This document shows positions 55,733 to 64,000 of a DNA stretch of 64,000 bases, in pieces. A model generated the notes under the pieces. That model saw nothing but the letters and a program-made list of their open reading frames with translations, had not been told where the DNA came from and did not search any database. Origin of the DNA: Agrobacterium sp. a22-2 (GTDB lineage Bacteria > Pseudomonadota > Alphaproteobacteria > Rhizobiales > Rhizobiaceae); NCBI RefSeq assembly GCF_012276985.1, contig NZ_JAAXMM010000006.1, forward strand, positions 248,001 to 312,000. Direction: 5' to 3'. Positions within the stretch are counted from its first letter, which is position 1. The number at the start of each line of letters is the position of its first letter. The translations under genes were made by a program, and so were the position numbers.

Positions 55733-57007
55733 ATGGCTCGCATTGTGATGAAATTCGGCGGCACGTCCGTCGCCAATCTTGACCGCATTCATAACGTGGC
55801 CCGACATGTCAAACGCGAGGTCGATGCCGGCCACGAAGTGGCTGTGGTGGTTTCGGCAATGTCGGGAAAAACCAACGAACTTGTCGACTGGGTACAGACC
55901 ATGCCGAAGGTGGCCGGTGCCGCTTCGCCGTTCTACGATGCCCGCGAATACGATGCCGTGGTCGCTTCCGGCGAACAGGTGACATCGGGCCTGCTGGCGA
56001 TTGCACTGCAGTCGCTCGGCATCAATGCCCGTTCCTGGCAGGGCTGGCAGATCCCCATCAAGACCGACAGTGCCCACGGCGCAGCACGCATCATGGAAAT
56101 CGACGGCGGCGACATCATCCGCCGCATGGGTGAGGGCCAGGTGGCGGTTGTTGCCGGATTCCAGGGCATCGGTCCTGACAATCGGCTTGCGACGCTCGGA
56201 CGTGGCGGCTCCGACACGTCGGCCGTCGCGATTGCCGCGGCGGTCAAGGCCGATCGCTGCGATATCTATACCGATGTCGACGGCGTCTATACGACCGATC
56301 CGCGGATCGAGCCGAAGGCGCGCCGTCTGAAGAAGGTCGCGTTCGAGGAAATGCTGGAAATGGCGTCGCTCGGCGCCAAGGTGCTGCAGGTGCGTTCCGT
56401 CGAGCTTGCGATGGTGCACAAGGTGCGGACCTTCGTGCGTTCGAGCTTTGAAGACCCCGATGCGCCGGGCATGGGCGATCTGTTGAACCCGCCCGGTACG
56501 TTGATTTGCGATGAGGATGAGATCGTGGAACAGGAAGTTGTGACCGGCATTGCCTATGCCAAGGACGAAGCGCAGATCTCGCTGAGGCGGCTGGCGGACC
56601 GGCCGGGCGTTTCCGCGGCGATCTTCGGGCCGCTCGCCGAATCCCACATCAATGTCGACATGATCGTGCAGAACATTTCCGAGGACGGAACACGCACCGA
56701 CATGACGTTCACGGTTCCCTCCGGCGATGTCGAAAAGGCGCTGAAGGTGTTGTCCGACAGCAAGGGCAAGATCGGCTATGACGTGGTGCAGAGCGAATCA
56801 GGCCTGGTTAAGGTCTCGGTGATCGGTATCGGTATGCGCAGCCACGCCGGCGTTGCGGCAACGGCGTTCCGCGCTCTTGCTGAAAAAGGCATTAATATCA
56901 AGGCGATCACCACATCCGAGATCAAGATTTCGATCCTTATCGATGGACCCTATGCCGAATTGGCAGTCAGGACTTTGCATTCCTGCTACGGCCTCGATAA
57001 GAGTTGA
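55733..57007 (+). CDS. lysC: Aspartate kinase
   Basis: 424 residues. Kinase N-terminus KFGGTSVANLDRI; FQGIG; GRGGSDTSAVAIAAAV; then two ACT domains (ISLRRLADRPGVSAAIFGPL and VSVIGIGMRSHAGVAATAF...KGINIKAITTSEIKISILI) for feedback control by lysine/threonine. First step to lysine, threonine and methionine. GGTAAGGCC lies before the ATG; an earlier in-frame start is rejected. It lies directly before ptsP. Confidence 0.97.
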   Translation: MARIVMKFGGTSVANLDRIHNVARHVKREVDAGHEVAVVVSAMSGKTNELVDWVQTMPKVAGAASPFYDAREYDAVVASGEQVTSGLLAIALQSLGINARSWQGWQIPIKTDSAHGAARIMEIDGGDIIRRMGEGQVAVVAGFQGIGPDNRLATLGRGGSDTSAVAIAAAVKADRCDIYTDVDGVYTTDPRIEPKARRLKKVAFEEMLEMASLGAKVLQVRSVELAMVHKVRTFVRSSFEDPDAPGMGDLLNPPGTLICDEDEIVEQEVVTGIAYAKDEAQISLRRLADRPGVSAAIFGPLAESHINVDMIVQNISEDGTRTDMTFTVPSGDVEKALKVLSDSKGKIGYDVVQSESGLVKVSVIGIGMRSHAGVAATAFRALAEKGINIKAITTSEIKISILIDGPYAELAVRTLHSCYGLDKS

Positions 57008-57096
57008 TACTCGGGTGGTAATTCGCCACCCTTGACGACCGGTGCCGCGGACCTCGTTCCGCCGGCGGGGTTTTGGTTTTTGGGAGCACAGACGGG

Positions 57097-59364
57097 ATGA
57101 GAGACCTATCCGCGGGTCCACGCGTCCTCCTCAAACGGTTGCGCGAACTGATGGCGGAACCGCTTGAGCCGCAGGAGCGTCTGGACCGCATCGTTCGCCA
57201 GATCGCGAGCAATATGGTCGCGGAAGTGTGCTCCGTCTACGTTCTGAGATCCGACGGCGTTCTGGAACTTTACGCAACCGAGGGCCTGAACCCGGACGCG
57301 GTGCATCTGGCCCAGTTGAAGATGGGGCAGGGCCTGGTCGGCACGATTGCGGCCAGTGCCCAGTCGCTCAATCTTTCGGACGCGCAGGCACACCCTGCCT
57401 TCCGTTACCTGCCGGAGACCGGCGAAGAAATCTACCATTCCTTCCTTGGCGTTCCTATTCTGAGGGCTGGCCGCAGTTTGGGCGTGCTGGTCGTCCAGAA
57501 CAAGGCGCAACGCAATTACCGGGAAGACGAACTTGAAGCGCTCGAGACCACAGCCATGGTGCTGGCGGAAATGATCGCGACCGGCGAGTTGAAGAAGATC
57601 ACCCGGCCGGGGCTCGAACTCGACCTGACGCGGGCCGTCACCATCGATGGCGACAGCTATAGCGAAGGCATCGGGCTCGGTTACGTGGTGCTGCACGAAC
57701 CGCGCATCGTCGTGACCAACCTGCTCAACGAGGATGCCGATGCGGAAATAAAGCGGCTGGGCGAGGCGCTCGGATCGCTGCGGATCTCGATTGATGACAT
57801 GCTGTCGCGGCGCGAGATTTCCATGGAAGGCGAGCATCGCGAAGTGCTCGAGACCTACCGCATGTTCGCCCATGACCAGGGCTGGGTGCGACGCATGGAA
57901 GAGGCGATCCACAACGGCCTGACGGCCGAAGCGGCTGTCGAAAAGGTGCAGAGCGACACCAAGGCGCGGATGATCCGGCTGACGGATCCTTATTTGCGCG
58001 AGCGGATGCACGATTTCGATGACCTGGCCAATCGGTTGCTGCGGCAGTTGACCGGGTTTTCGGCCAGTTCTGGCGCCGATGGCTTTCCTGCCGACGCGAT
58101 CATCTTCGCCCGGGCCATGGGTGCTGCCGAACTTCTGGATTATCCGCGCGCCAACATTCGCGGGCTGGTGCTAGAAGAGGGTGCGGTGACCAGTCACGTG
58201 GTCATCGTCGCGCGGGCCATGGGCATTGCCGTGGTTGGCCAGGCAGCGGGTGCCGTCGCCCTTTCGGAAAACGGCGATGCCGTGATCATCGATGGCGACG
58301 ACGGCAAGGTGCATCTGCGACCGGTGGCCGATCTGCAGAAGGCCTATGAGGAAAAGGTCAAGCTGCGGGCCAAGCGGCAGGAGCAGTTCCGCGCCTTGCG
58401 CGACGTCGAGCCGGTGACCAAGGATGGAAAACGAATCAAGCTGCAGATGAACGCCGGCCTGCTGGTGGACCTGCCGCAACTTGCGGAATCCGGAGCCGAA
58501 GGTATAGGCCTGTTCCGCACGGAACTGCAGTTCATGATCGCCTCCACCATGCCGAAGGGCGAGGAGCAGGAGAATTTCTACCGCAGCGTTCTGAAGCAGG
58601 CGGGAACGCGACCGGTCACCTTCCGCACGCTGGATATCGGCGGCGACAAGGTTGTGTCCTATTTCCGCGGCCACGAGGAAGAAAATCCGGCGCTGGGCTG
58701 GCGGGCGATACGGCTTTCGCTCGATCGGCCCGGACTGCTGCGCACGCAACTGCGCGCATTGCTGAAAGCGGCGGCCGGCGCGGAACTCAAGATGATGCTG
58801 CCGATGGTCACTGAGGTTTCGGAGATCCGGGCGGTGCGCGAGTTGATGCAGAAGGAAGTGCAACACATCTCCAAATTCGGCCATCAATTGCCGAAGAAGC
58901 TGCAGTTCGGCGCCATGCTGGAAGTGCCGGCGCTGATGTGGCAGCTTGATGAGTTGATGGAGGAGGTGGATTTCGTATCCGTCGGTTCCAACGACCTGTT
59001 CCAGTTCTCAATGGCGGTCGACCGCGGCAATGCCCGCGTCTCCGATCGCTTCGATATTCTCGGTCGTCCCTTCCTGAAAATCCTGCGCGATATCGTCCAG
59101 GCTGGTGATCGCCATCAGACACCGGTGACGTTGTGCGGCGAAATGGCGGGCAAGGCTTTGTCGGCCATGGCGCTTTTGGGTCTTGGCTATCGGTCAATCT
59201 CGATGTCGCCGACGGCCATCGGTCCGGCCAAGGCCATGCTGCTGGCACTTGATGTCGATAAGCTGAATGCCGGAATGACCGCCATTCTCGACGGTTCCGG
59301 CTCGACCGAAAGCGTGCGGGCTTTCCTGGGCCGCTTTGCCGAAGAGAACGGTATTCCCCTTTAA
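57097..59364 (+). CDS. ptsP: Phosphoenolpyruvate-protein phosphotransferase PtsP (EI-Ntr)
   Basis: 755 residues. An N-terminal GAF domain (about 1-170; LGVPILRAGRSLGVLVVQNK), then the PTS enzyme I domain: the phosphorylated His in EEGAVTSHVVIVARAMG, PEP site GLFRTELQFM, TLDIGGDKVV, and the C-terminal VGSNDLFQFSMAVDRGN and Cys loop VTLCGEMAGKALS. It begins the nitrogen-related PTS relay to NPr and EIIA-Ntr and senses glutamine through GAF. GGGAG precedes the ATG. Confidence 0.97.
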   Translation: MRDLSAGPRVLLKRLRELMAEPLEPQERLDRIVRQIASNMVAEVCSVYVLRSDGVLELYATEGLNPDAVHLAQLKMGQGLVGTIAASAQSLNLSDAQAHPAFRYLPETGEEIYHSFLGVPILRAGRSLGVLVVQNKAQRNYREDELEALETTAMVLAEMIATGELKKITRPGLELDLTRAVTIDGDSYSEGIGLGYVVLHEPRIVVTNLLNEDADAEIKRLGEALGSLRISIDDMLSRREISMEGEHREVLETYRMFAHDQGWVRRMEEAIHNGLTAEAAVEKVQSDTKARMIRLTDPYLRERMHDFDDLANRLLRQLTGFSASSGADGFPADAIIFARAMGAAELLDYPRANIRGLVLEEGAVTSHVVIVARAMGIAVVGQAAGAVALSENGDAVIIDGDDGKVHLRPVADLQKAYEEKVKLRAKRQEQFRALRDVEPVTKDGKRIKLQMNAGLLVDLPQLAESGAEGIGLFRTELQFMIASTMPKGEEQENFYRSVLKQAGTRPVTFRTLDIGGDKVVSYFRGHEEENPALGWRAIRLSLDRPGLLRTQLRALLKAAAGAELKMMLPMVTEVSEIRAVRELMQKEVQHISKFGHQLPKKLQFGAMLEVPALMWQLDELMEEVDFVSVGSNDLFQFSMAVDRGNARVSDRFDILGRPFLKILRDIVQAGDRHQTPVTLCGEMAGKALSAMALLGLGYRSISMSPTAIGPAKAMLLALDVDKLNAGMTAILDGSGSTESVRAFLGRFAEENGIPL

Positions 59365-59387
59365 TCATGCAATGTTCGGAGTAATGG

Positions 59388-60467
59388 GTGGCGAAGCTTC
59401 CTGTCGATAAAATGCGCGAGCTTGAACGCCGCTTTGGCGAGATCGAGGCGCGCATGGCTGCCGGGCCGGCTTCCGATGTCTATGTCAAGCTGGCCTCGGA
59501 ATATTCCGAGCTGGAGCCGGTCGTTCGCAAGATCCGTGATTTCCAGCAGGCCGAAAAAGAACGCGACGACCTGAAGGCCATGCTCGGCGACAAGACGACG
59601 GATCGCGACATGCGGGATCTGGCCGAGATGGAACTGCCGGAGCTTGAAACACGGATCGAAGGGCTGGAGAAGGATATCCAGATCCTGCTGCTGCCGAAGG
59701 ACGCCGCCGACGAGAAGAGCGCCATTCTCGAAATCCGCGCCGGCACCGGCGGTTCGGAAGCGGCGCTTTTTGCCGGCGATCTGTTCCGGATGTACGAGCG
59801 CTATGCCGCCGACAAGGGCTGGAAGGTCGAAGTGCTGTCGGCCAGCGAAGGTGATGCCGGCGGGTTCAAGGAAATCATCGCCACGGTGACCGGCCGCGGG
59901 GTGTTTTCCAAGCTGAAATTCGAGTCTGGCGTGCACCGTGTCCAGCGCGTGCCGGATACGGAAACGCAGGGGCGTATCCACACCTCTGCCGCCACGGTTG
60001 CCGTTCTGCCGGAGGCCGAAGACATCGACATCGAAATCCGCAACGAAGATATCCGTATCGATACCATGCGCTCGTCGGGTGCCGGCGGCCAGCATGTCAA
60101 CACCACGGACTCGGCGGTGCGCATTACCCATATGCCGTCCGGCATCGTCGTCACGTCCTCGGAAAAGTCACAGCACCAGAACCGCGCCAAGGCCATGCAA
60201 GTGCTTCGCTCCAGGCTCTACGACATGGAGCGGCAGAAGGCCGACAGCGAACGCTCCGCATCGCGCAAGAGCCAGGTCGGATCCGGCGATCGTTCCGAAC
60301 GCATCCGCACCTATAACTTTCCGCAGGGGCGGGTTACCGATCACCGCATCAACCTGACGCTCTACAAGATCGACCGAATGATGATGGGCGAAATCGACGA
60401 GGTGGTCGATGCACTGCTGGCCGATTATCAGGCCGGGCAATTGGCGCAACTTGGCGACCCCTCATGA
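59388..60467 (+). CDS. prfA: Peptide chain release factor 1
   Basis: 359 residues; GTG start with CGGAG 7 bp upstream. The GGQ motif lies in [20 protein letters not shown] (peptidyl-tRNA hydrolysis), and the RF1-type codon-recognition tripeptide region reads [20 protein letters not shown]. It terminates at UAA and UAG. Its stop overlaps the prmC start (ATGATG), coupling the methyltransferase that modifies the GGQ glutamine. Confidence 0.98.
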   Translation: MAKLPVDKMRELERRFGEIEARMAAGPASDVYVKLASEYSELEPVVRKIRDFQQAEKERDDLKAMLGDKTTDRDMRDLAEMELPELETRIEGLEKDIQILLLPKDAADEKSAILEIRAGTGGSEAALFAGDLFRMYERYAADKGWKVEVLSASEGDAGGFKEIIATVTGRGVFSKLKFESGVHRVQRVPDTETQGRIHTSAATVAVLPEAEDIDIEIRNEDIRIDTMRSSGAGGQHVNTTDSAVRITHMPSGIVVTSSEKSQHQNRAKAMQVLRSRLYDMERQKADSERSASRKSQVGSGDRSERIRTYNFPQGRVTDHRINLTLYKIDRMMMGEIDEVVDALLADYQAGQLAQLGDPS

Positions 60468-61327
60468 TGGACCGGCCGGGCACTGTGATGGGGCTGGTCG
60501 AACATGCACGGCAGTCCTTTGGGCAAGCCGGTCTCGCCAATGCGGCCGCCGATGCCCGTCTTCTGGTCGGCGGCCTGCTTGGACTTTCCCAAGGACAAAT
60601 TGTCGCAGGCCATGACGCCGCAGTGGCTGGCGAGGACGCGCAAAGGGTTATCGCCGCTATCGAACGGCGCCTTCGGCATGAGCCTGTTCACCGAATTCTC
60701 GGCCACCGGACCTTCTATGATCTCGACCTTCGGCTGTCACCGGCGACGCTGGAACCGAGGCCCGACACCGAAATTCTGGTAGACCGGATCCTGCCGCATC
60801 TGAAGGCAATCATCGTCAGCAAAGGGGGTGCACAGGTCCTGGATCTCGGCACAGGTACCGGCGCCATTGCGCTTTCCCTGTTGAAGGAATGTCCCGAAGC
60901 GCGAGCCATGGGCACGGATATTTCGACTGAGGCCCTTGCAACCGCGCAGCAGAATGCCGATCTGAACGGGGTCTCAGACCGGTTTTCGACGGTCCAAAGC
61001 CGCTGGTTTGACGATATCGACGGTCGTTTCGACATCATTGTGTCAAATCCGCCGTATATAAGAGCGGATGTTATCAAGACCCTGGCGCCTGACGTGAGAG
61101 ACTTCGATCCGCTGGCAGCGCTGGACGGTGGTCCGGATGGCCTTGACGCCTATCGTGCGATTGCGGCGGGGACAAAAACCCATCTGGCAGCAGACGGGTT
61201 GGTTGCCCTGGAGATCGGCTTCGATCAGAAAGCTGACGTCAGCGACATATTTCGGACACACGGATTTTCCCTGGTCGAAGCGGCGCGCGACTATGGCGGC
61301 AATGACAGGGCCTTGTTGTTTCGATAG
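60464..61327 (+). CDS. prmC: Protein-(glutamine-N5) methyltransferase PrmC
   Basis: 287 residues. SAM motif [16 protein letters not shown]; catalytic NPPY in [15 protein letters not shown]-terminal helical RF-binding domain with [18 protein letters not shown]. It methylates the GGQ glutamine of release factors. The first ATG overlaps the prfA stop. The 3' end is followed by a 351-bp region containing a possible small ORF. Confidence 0.96.
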   Translation: MMDRPGTVMGLVEHARQSFGQAGLANAAADARLLVGGLLGLSQGQIVAGHDAAVAGEDAQRVIAAIERRLRHEPVHRILGHRTFYDLDLRLSPATLEPRPDTEILVDRILPHLKAIIVSKGGAQVLDLGTGTGAIALSLLKECPEARAMGTDISTEALATAQQNADLNGVSDRFSTVQSRWFDDIDGRFDIIVSNPPYIRADVIKTLAPDVRDFDPLAALDGGPDGLDAYRAIAAGTKTHLAADGLVALEIGFDQKADVSDIFRTHGFSLVEAARDYGGNDRALLFR

Positions 61328-61678
61328 GGCTGTAGCCGTTGAACCGTTTGCTGCACGTGCTCAGGTTAATTTGAAAAAACGAAGAAAAGGCTTGGTTTTC
61401 CAAATGAAGCGGGATAGGTTGCCCGCACACACACCGGGCAGCGGGGAATGAATAGAGATTCGTTCGGGTCTGGGTCGATCTCGAAAGCGGCTCTTCTTTG
61501 AGGAGTTACCGAGGCGAATGCATTCAGGTGGGTGGATCAGGAAATTTAACTTTCACCGGCGGCAGTATGCTGCAATGGCGCAGTATGCTCGTGGCGCGCA
61601 GAGCCTCGGTTCCCATATGACCGGATCCAGCAGCGTAGCCCTCATATCAGCAAAACAGAAAATTCAGGTGAGTATTCG
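61328..61678 (+). other. Gap between prmC and the DUF4167 gene
   Basis: No established gene. The region holds a weak GCCCG/CGGGC hairpin (61421-61439), a 10-bp direct repeat GCAGTATGCT (61562-61571 and 61580-61589), and the possible small ORF listed separately. No clear promoter is recognised. Confidence 0.5.
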
Positions 61679-61682
61679 ATGA
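61518..61682 (+). CDS. Possible small ORF coupled to the DUF4167 gene
   Basis: 54 codons from ATG at 61518 to TGA at 61680-61682; the stop overlaps the ATG of the DUF4167 gene by ATGA. The peptide starts MHSGGWIRKFNFHRRQYA and contains a repeated Gln-Tyr-Ala. GAGG lies 3 bp before the ATG and AGGAG 12 bp before. Third-position GC is about half, lower than neighbouring genes, which weakens the case. Could be a leader peptide or chance. Confidence 0.25.
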   Translation: MHSGGWIRKFNFHRRQYAAMAQYARGAQSLGSHMTGSSSVALISAKQKIQVSIR

Positions 61683-62332
61683 GGCCAGGACAGCAGAACA
61701 AGCGTAGTCGCGGGCGTAGCAGTGGTGGTGGCAGCAGCAACAATAATAACAACAATAACAACTACAACCGCAAGGGCTCCAATCCGCTGACGCGGTCCTA
61801 TGACAGCTCCGGGCCAGACGTGAAGATCAGGGGCACCGCCCAGCATGTGGCCGAGAAATACAGCCAGCTTGCTCGCGATGCCCATAGCTCCGGCGACCGG
61901 GTCATGGCTGAAAACTATCTTCAGCATGCCGAGCACTACAATCGCATTATTGCTGCCGCTCAGGCCCAGATGCAGGAGCGCGTGCAGCGCGACGATCGGG
62001 GTGAGCCGCAGGACCGCGACACGATGGATCGCGACGGCGACGATTTCGACCAGATGGACGATCGGGGCTACAATCCGCAGCCGGTCGAAATTGCCGGAAG
62101 CGGGCCGCAGCCGGTGATCCCGGAAGTGCCGGTTGAAGTCGTGGCTGCGTCCGAGGCCCCAGTTGATGGCGCTGAACGCGGGCCGTCTCGTCGCCGCGCT
62201 GCATCCAACCGTCCCCGCCGCACGCGTCGTGGAAGCGGTTCGGATGAGCAGGCCGAGGCCGGCGAAGCATCGTCGGGCGATGCTGGCACCGAGGGTGGCG
62301 AGCAGCCGGTTCTCGTGACGGCTTCCGAATAA
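61679..62332 (+). CDS. DUF4167 domain protein
   Basis: 217 residues. Starts MRPGQQNKRSRGRSSGGGS, then an asparagine run (about nine residues encoded by alternating AAC/AAT, bases 61738-61767), then the conserved core NPLTRSYDSSGPDVKIRGTAQHVAEKYSQLARDAHSSGDRVMAENYLQHAEHYNRII. The rest is disordered and acidic with an RRRAASNRPRRTRR basic patch. Likely nucleic-acid binding given the RG-rich N-terminus, but unproven. AGGTGAG ribosome site. Confidence 0.9.
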   Translation: MRPGQQNKRSRGRSSGGGSSNNNNNNNNYNRKGSNPLTRSYDSSGPDVKIRGTAQHVAEKYSQLARDAHSSGDRVMAENYLQHAEHYNRIIAAAQAQMQERVQRDDRGEPQDRDTMDRDGDDFDQMDDRGYNPQPVEIAGSGPQPVIPEVPVEVVAASEAPVDGAERGPSRRRAASNRPRRTRRGSGSDEQAEAGEASSGDAGTEGGEQPVLVTASE

Positions 62333-62683
62333 GCCACTCCGGAGTTGTTCGGGGCAGGGCGGCTGCATGGCCGCCCGTAGATAGCGATTGCGGTCGGCTG
62401 CAGTGGATTGCGCCGATCGGAGCGAAGCCACCGCGGCGCAATAGGCGTCGCCGGTGATGATGCGACAAAGTGCGCATAGGCATGGTGCCGAGACGCGGCG
62501 CTACCTGCGGATTTTCCCGCAAACGCCTCTTTAAACACGAAAAATTCCTCACCATATCTCGTTTACGAGGAAGAGCCGGGCCGGTTGATGCGCCTGTCTT
62601 TCCTGAGGCTCGCCTTTGAGGGGGCCTTGTCTTAACCGCCGTATTGCGCCGAGACGGGCAGTACGGCCAGTGGAGAGTGGCTT
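62333..62683 (+). other. Gap between DUF4167 gene and clpB
   Basis: No gene is supported. A 7-bp GC hairpin (62357-62376, GGGCGGC/GCCGCCC) without a T-tract lies just after the DUF4167 gene. The clpB promoter is predicted at 62529-62557 with a small CTCG-TTTA-CGAG hairpin right after the -10. Confidence 0.5.
62529..62557 (+). promoter_or_regulatory. Predicted RpoH (heat-shock) promoter of clpB
   Basis: CTTTAA (62529-62534) and CCATAT (62552-62557) are separated by exactly 17 bp. The rhizobial RpoH consensus is close to CTTGAA-N17-CCATAT, so there is one mismatch. The position is 127 bp before the clpB ATG, with no competing gene, and clpB is a classic RpoH target. Confidence 0.65.
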
Positions 62684-64000
62684 ATGAACATCGAGAAATA
62701 TTCCGAACGGGTGCGCGGCTTCCTGCAGTCGGCCCAGACCCATGCCCTGTCTGAAGGGCACCAGCAGTTCACGCCCGAGCATGTGTTGAAAGTGCTTCTG
62801 GACGACGATCAGGGCATGGCGTCGTCGCTGATTTCGCGCGCCGGGGGCGACCCGAAGAGCGCACGGATCGCCAATGACGCCGCATTGGCCAAGTTGCCCA
62901 AAGTGTCGGGCGGCAACGGACAGGTGTATCTGTCGCAGCCTCTTGCCAAGGTCTTTTCTACCGCCGAAGATGCTTCGAAGAAGGCGGGCGACAGTTTCGT
63001 CACCGTTGAGCGGCTTTTGCTGGCGCTGGCGATCGAAACCTCAGCCTCGACGTCGGCGACGCTGAAGAAGGCCGGCGTTACCGCCAATGCCCTTAATCAG
63101 GTCATCAATGACATTCGCAAAGGTCGCACGGCCGACAGCGCCAATGCCGAACAGGGTTTCGACGCCTTGAAGAAATACGCGCGCGACCTGACGGCCGAAG
63201 CGCGCGAAGGCAAACTTGATCCGGTCATCGGCCGGGACGATGAAATCCGCCGTACCATCCAGGTCCTGTCGCGCCGCACCAAGAACAATCCGGTTCTGAT
63301 CGGTGAACCCGGCGTCGGCAAGACGGCGATCGCCGAAGGCTTGGCGTTGCGCATCGTCAATGGCGACGTGCCGGAGAGCCTCAAGGAAAAGAGGCTGATG
63401 GCGCTCGACATGGGCTCGCTGATCGCCGGCGCGAAATATCGCGGCGAATTCGAGGAGCGGCTGAAAGCCGTCCTCAATGAAGTCCAGTCTGAAAACGGCG
63501 AAATCGTGCTGTTCATCGATGAGATGCACACGCTGGTTGGGGCCGGCAAGGCCGATGGCGCGATGGACGCGTCCAATCTGCTGAAGCCGGCGCTGGCCCG
63601 CGGCGAGTTGCATTGCGTCGGCGCGACGACGCTCGACGAATATCGCAAGCATGTCGAGAAGGATGCGGCCCTGGCCCGGCGCTTTCAGCCTGTGATGGTC
63701 GACGAGCCGACGGTCGAGGACACGATCTCCATTCTGCGTGGCCTCAAGGAGAAATACGAGCAACACCACAAGGTGCGAATCTCGGATTCGGCGATCGTTG
63801 CGGCTGCAACCCTGTCGAACCGCTACATCACCGATCGCTTCCTGCCGGATAAGGCCATCGACCTGATGGACGAGGCTGCATCCCGGCTGAGGATGCAGGT
63901 CGATTCCAAGCCGGAAGAGCTTGACGAACTCGATCGCCGCATCATCCAGCTGAAGATCGAGCGCGAGGCCTTGAAAAAGGAAACCGATGCCTCGTCGGTT
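62684..64000 (+). CDS. clpB: ATP-dependent disaggregase ClpB, N-terminal part (runs off the window)
   Basis: 439 codons are present, open to the window end. The N-domain starts [22 protein letters not shown]; the first AAA+ module has Walker [15 protein letters not shown], Walker [24 protein letters not shown] and [20 protein letters not shown]; the middle coiled coil begins at [20 protein letters not shown]. ClpB rescues aggregated proteins with DnaK. TGGAGAG precedes the ATG. Being on the edge, the second AAA+ module is not visible. Confidence 0.97.
   Translation, partial: MNIEKYSERVRGFLQSAQTHALSEGHQQFTPEHVLKVLLDDDQGMASSLISRAGGDPKSARIANDAALAKLPKVSGGNGQVYLSQPLAKVFSTAEDASKKAGDSFVTVERLLLALAIETSASTSATLKKAGVTANALNQVINDIRKGRTADSANAEQGFDALKKYARDLTAEAREGKLDPVIGRDDEIRRTIQVLSRRTKNNPVLIGEPGVGKTAIAEGLALRIVNGDVPESLKEKRLMALDMGSLIAGAKYRGEFEERLKAVLNEVQSENGEIVLFIDEMHTLVGAGKADGAMDASNLLKPALARGELHCVGATTLDEYRKHVEKDAALARRFQPVMVDEPTVEDTISILRGLKEKYEQHHKVRISDSAIVAAATLSNRYITDRFLPDKAIDLMDEAASRLRMQVDSKPEELDELDRRIIQLKIEREALKKETDASSV

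Noticed and set aside
62357..62376. GC hairpin after the DUF4167 gene as a terminator
   Set aside because: A 7-bp stem is present but no T-tract follows, so I do not call a terminator.
1..64000. Mobile elements, CRISPR, prophage and secretion islands
   Set aside because: No transposase, integrase, repeat-spacer array, phage structural gene or conjugation gene was seen; codon use is uniform and all genes are core-type.

Overview
The window is 64 kb of ordinary chromosome from an alphaproteobacterium, almost certainly a member of the Rhizobiaceae (Rhizobium/Agrobacterium/Ensifer group); the genus cannot be fixed from sequence alone. The evidence is the high GC content, the gene content and local gene orders (aroB-CorC-like/BolA/J-protein/cobS-cobT; argH-lptM-lysA-TIGR02302; lysC-ptsP-prfA-prmC; ftsE-ftsX; DUF4167-clpB), the cobaltochelatase CobS/CobT, an EI-Ntr protein beside aspartokinase, and Flp-pilin and CtrA-like signals. 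I see no phage, insertion sequence, CRISPR array, plasmid gene or rRNA operon. Genes are densely packed, with many ATGA-type start/stop overlaps.

Layout. 1-6.4 kb: end of aroB, a CBS-domain membrane protein, BolA, a J-domain protein, cobS, cobT and a secreted phytase-like esterase. 6.5-11.4 kb: queuosine-precursor transporter, rpmB, DUF3108, DMT exporter, lysoplasmalogenase-like protein, cupin and glyoxalase II. 11.4-17.5 kb: methyltransferase, hisC-tyrC, DUF2125, ChaC, PlsC-like acyltransferase and YdcF. 17.5-21.3 kb: a palindromic intergenic repeat, ftsX/ftsE, a membrane protein, hpt and a CpdR-like receiver. 21.3-27.8 kb: TIGR02302, lysA, lptM and argH, divergent from tlpA. 27.8-33.2 kb: 3-hydroxybutyryl-CoA dehydrogenase, etfA/etfB behind a palindromic operator, rhomboid, PduO-type adenosyltransferase, twin-TM protein and SDR. 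33.2-37.8 kb: YihY, GluQRS, AlkA-like glycosylase, HNH, DsbB, YqaA and tRNA-Leu(CAA). 37.8-42.7 kb: small orphan protein, acyl-CoA synthetase, BioF2/CelD-like GNAT and flippase. 42.8-49.1 kb: secA, divergent from a PpiC chaperone, then argJ-GNAT-mutT. 49.1-54.5 kb: a TTAA-N7-TTAA box before a small membrane protein and an Flp pilin, an NDUFAF5-like methyltransferase, ComF, glutaredoxin, nitrilase, DUF1178, DUF924 and ubiG. 54.6-64 kb: SH3 protein, lysC, ptsP, prfA, prmC, DUF4167 and the 5' part of clpB.

Working together. Arginine (argH, argJ), lysine (lysA, lysC), tyrosine (tyrC), histidine (hisC) and shikimate (aroB) synthesis are all represented. CobS/CobT and the PduO-type adenosyltransferase act at the cobalt-insertion and adenosylation steps of B12 synthesis. 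EtfAB and the 3-hydroxyacyl-CoA dehydrogenase serve fatty-acid or branched-chain acyl oxidation. SecA, PpiC, DsbB, TlpA and LptM serve envelope biogenesis.

I did not find a clear new biological system. The most useful leads are regulatory: a 16-bp palindrome over the predicted etfBA promoter, a CtrA-type box before the Flp-pilin region, a heat-shock-type promoter before clpB, paired hairpins in the lysC leader and a possible translationally coupled small ORF before the DUF4167 gene.
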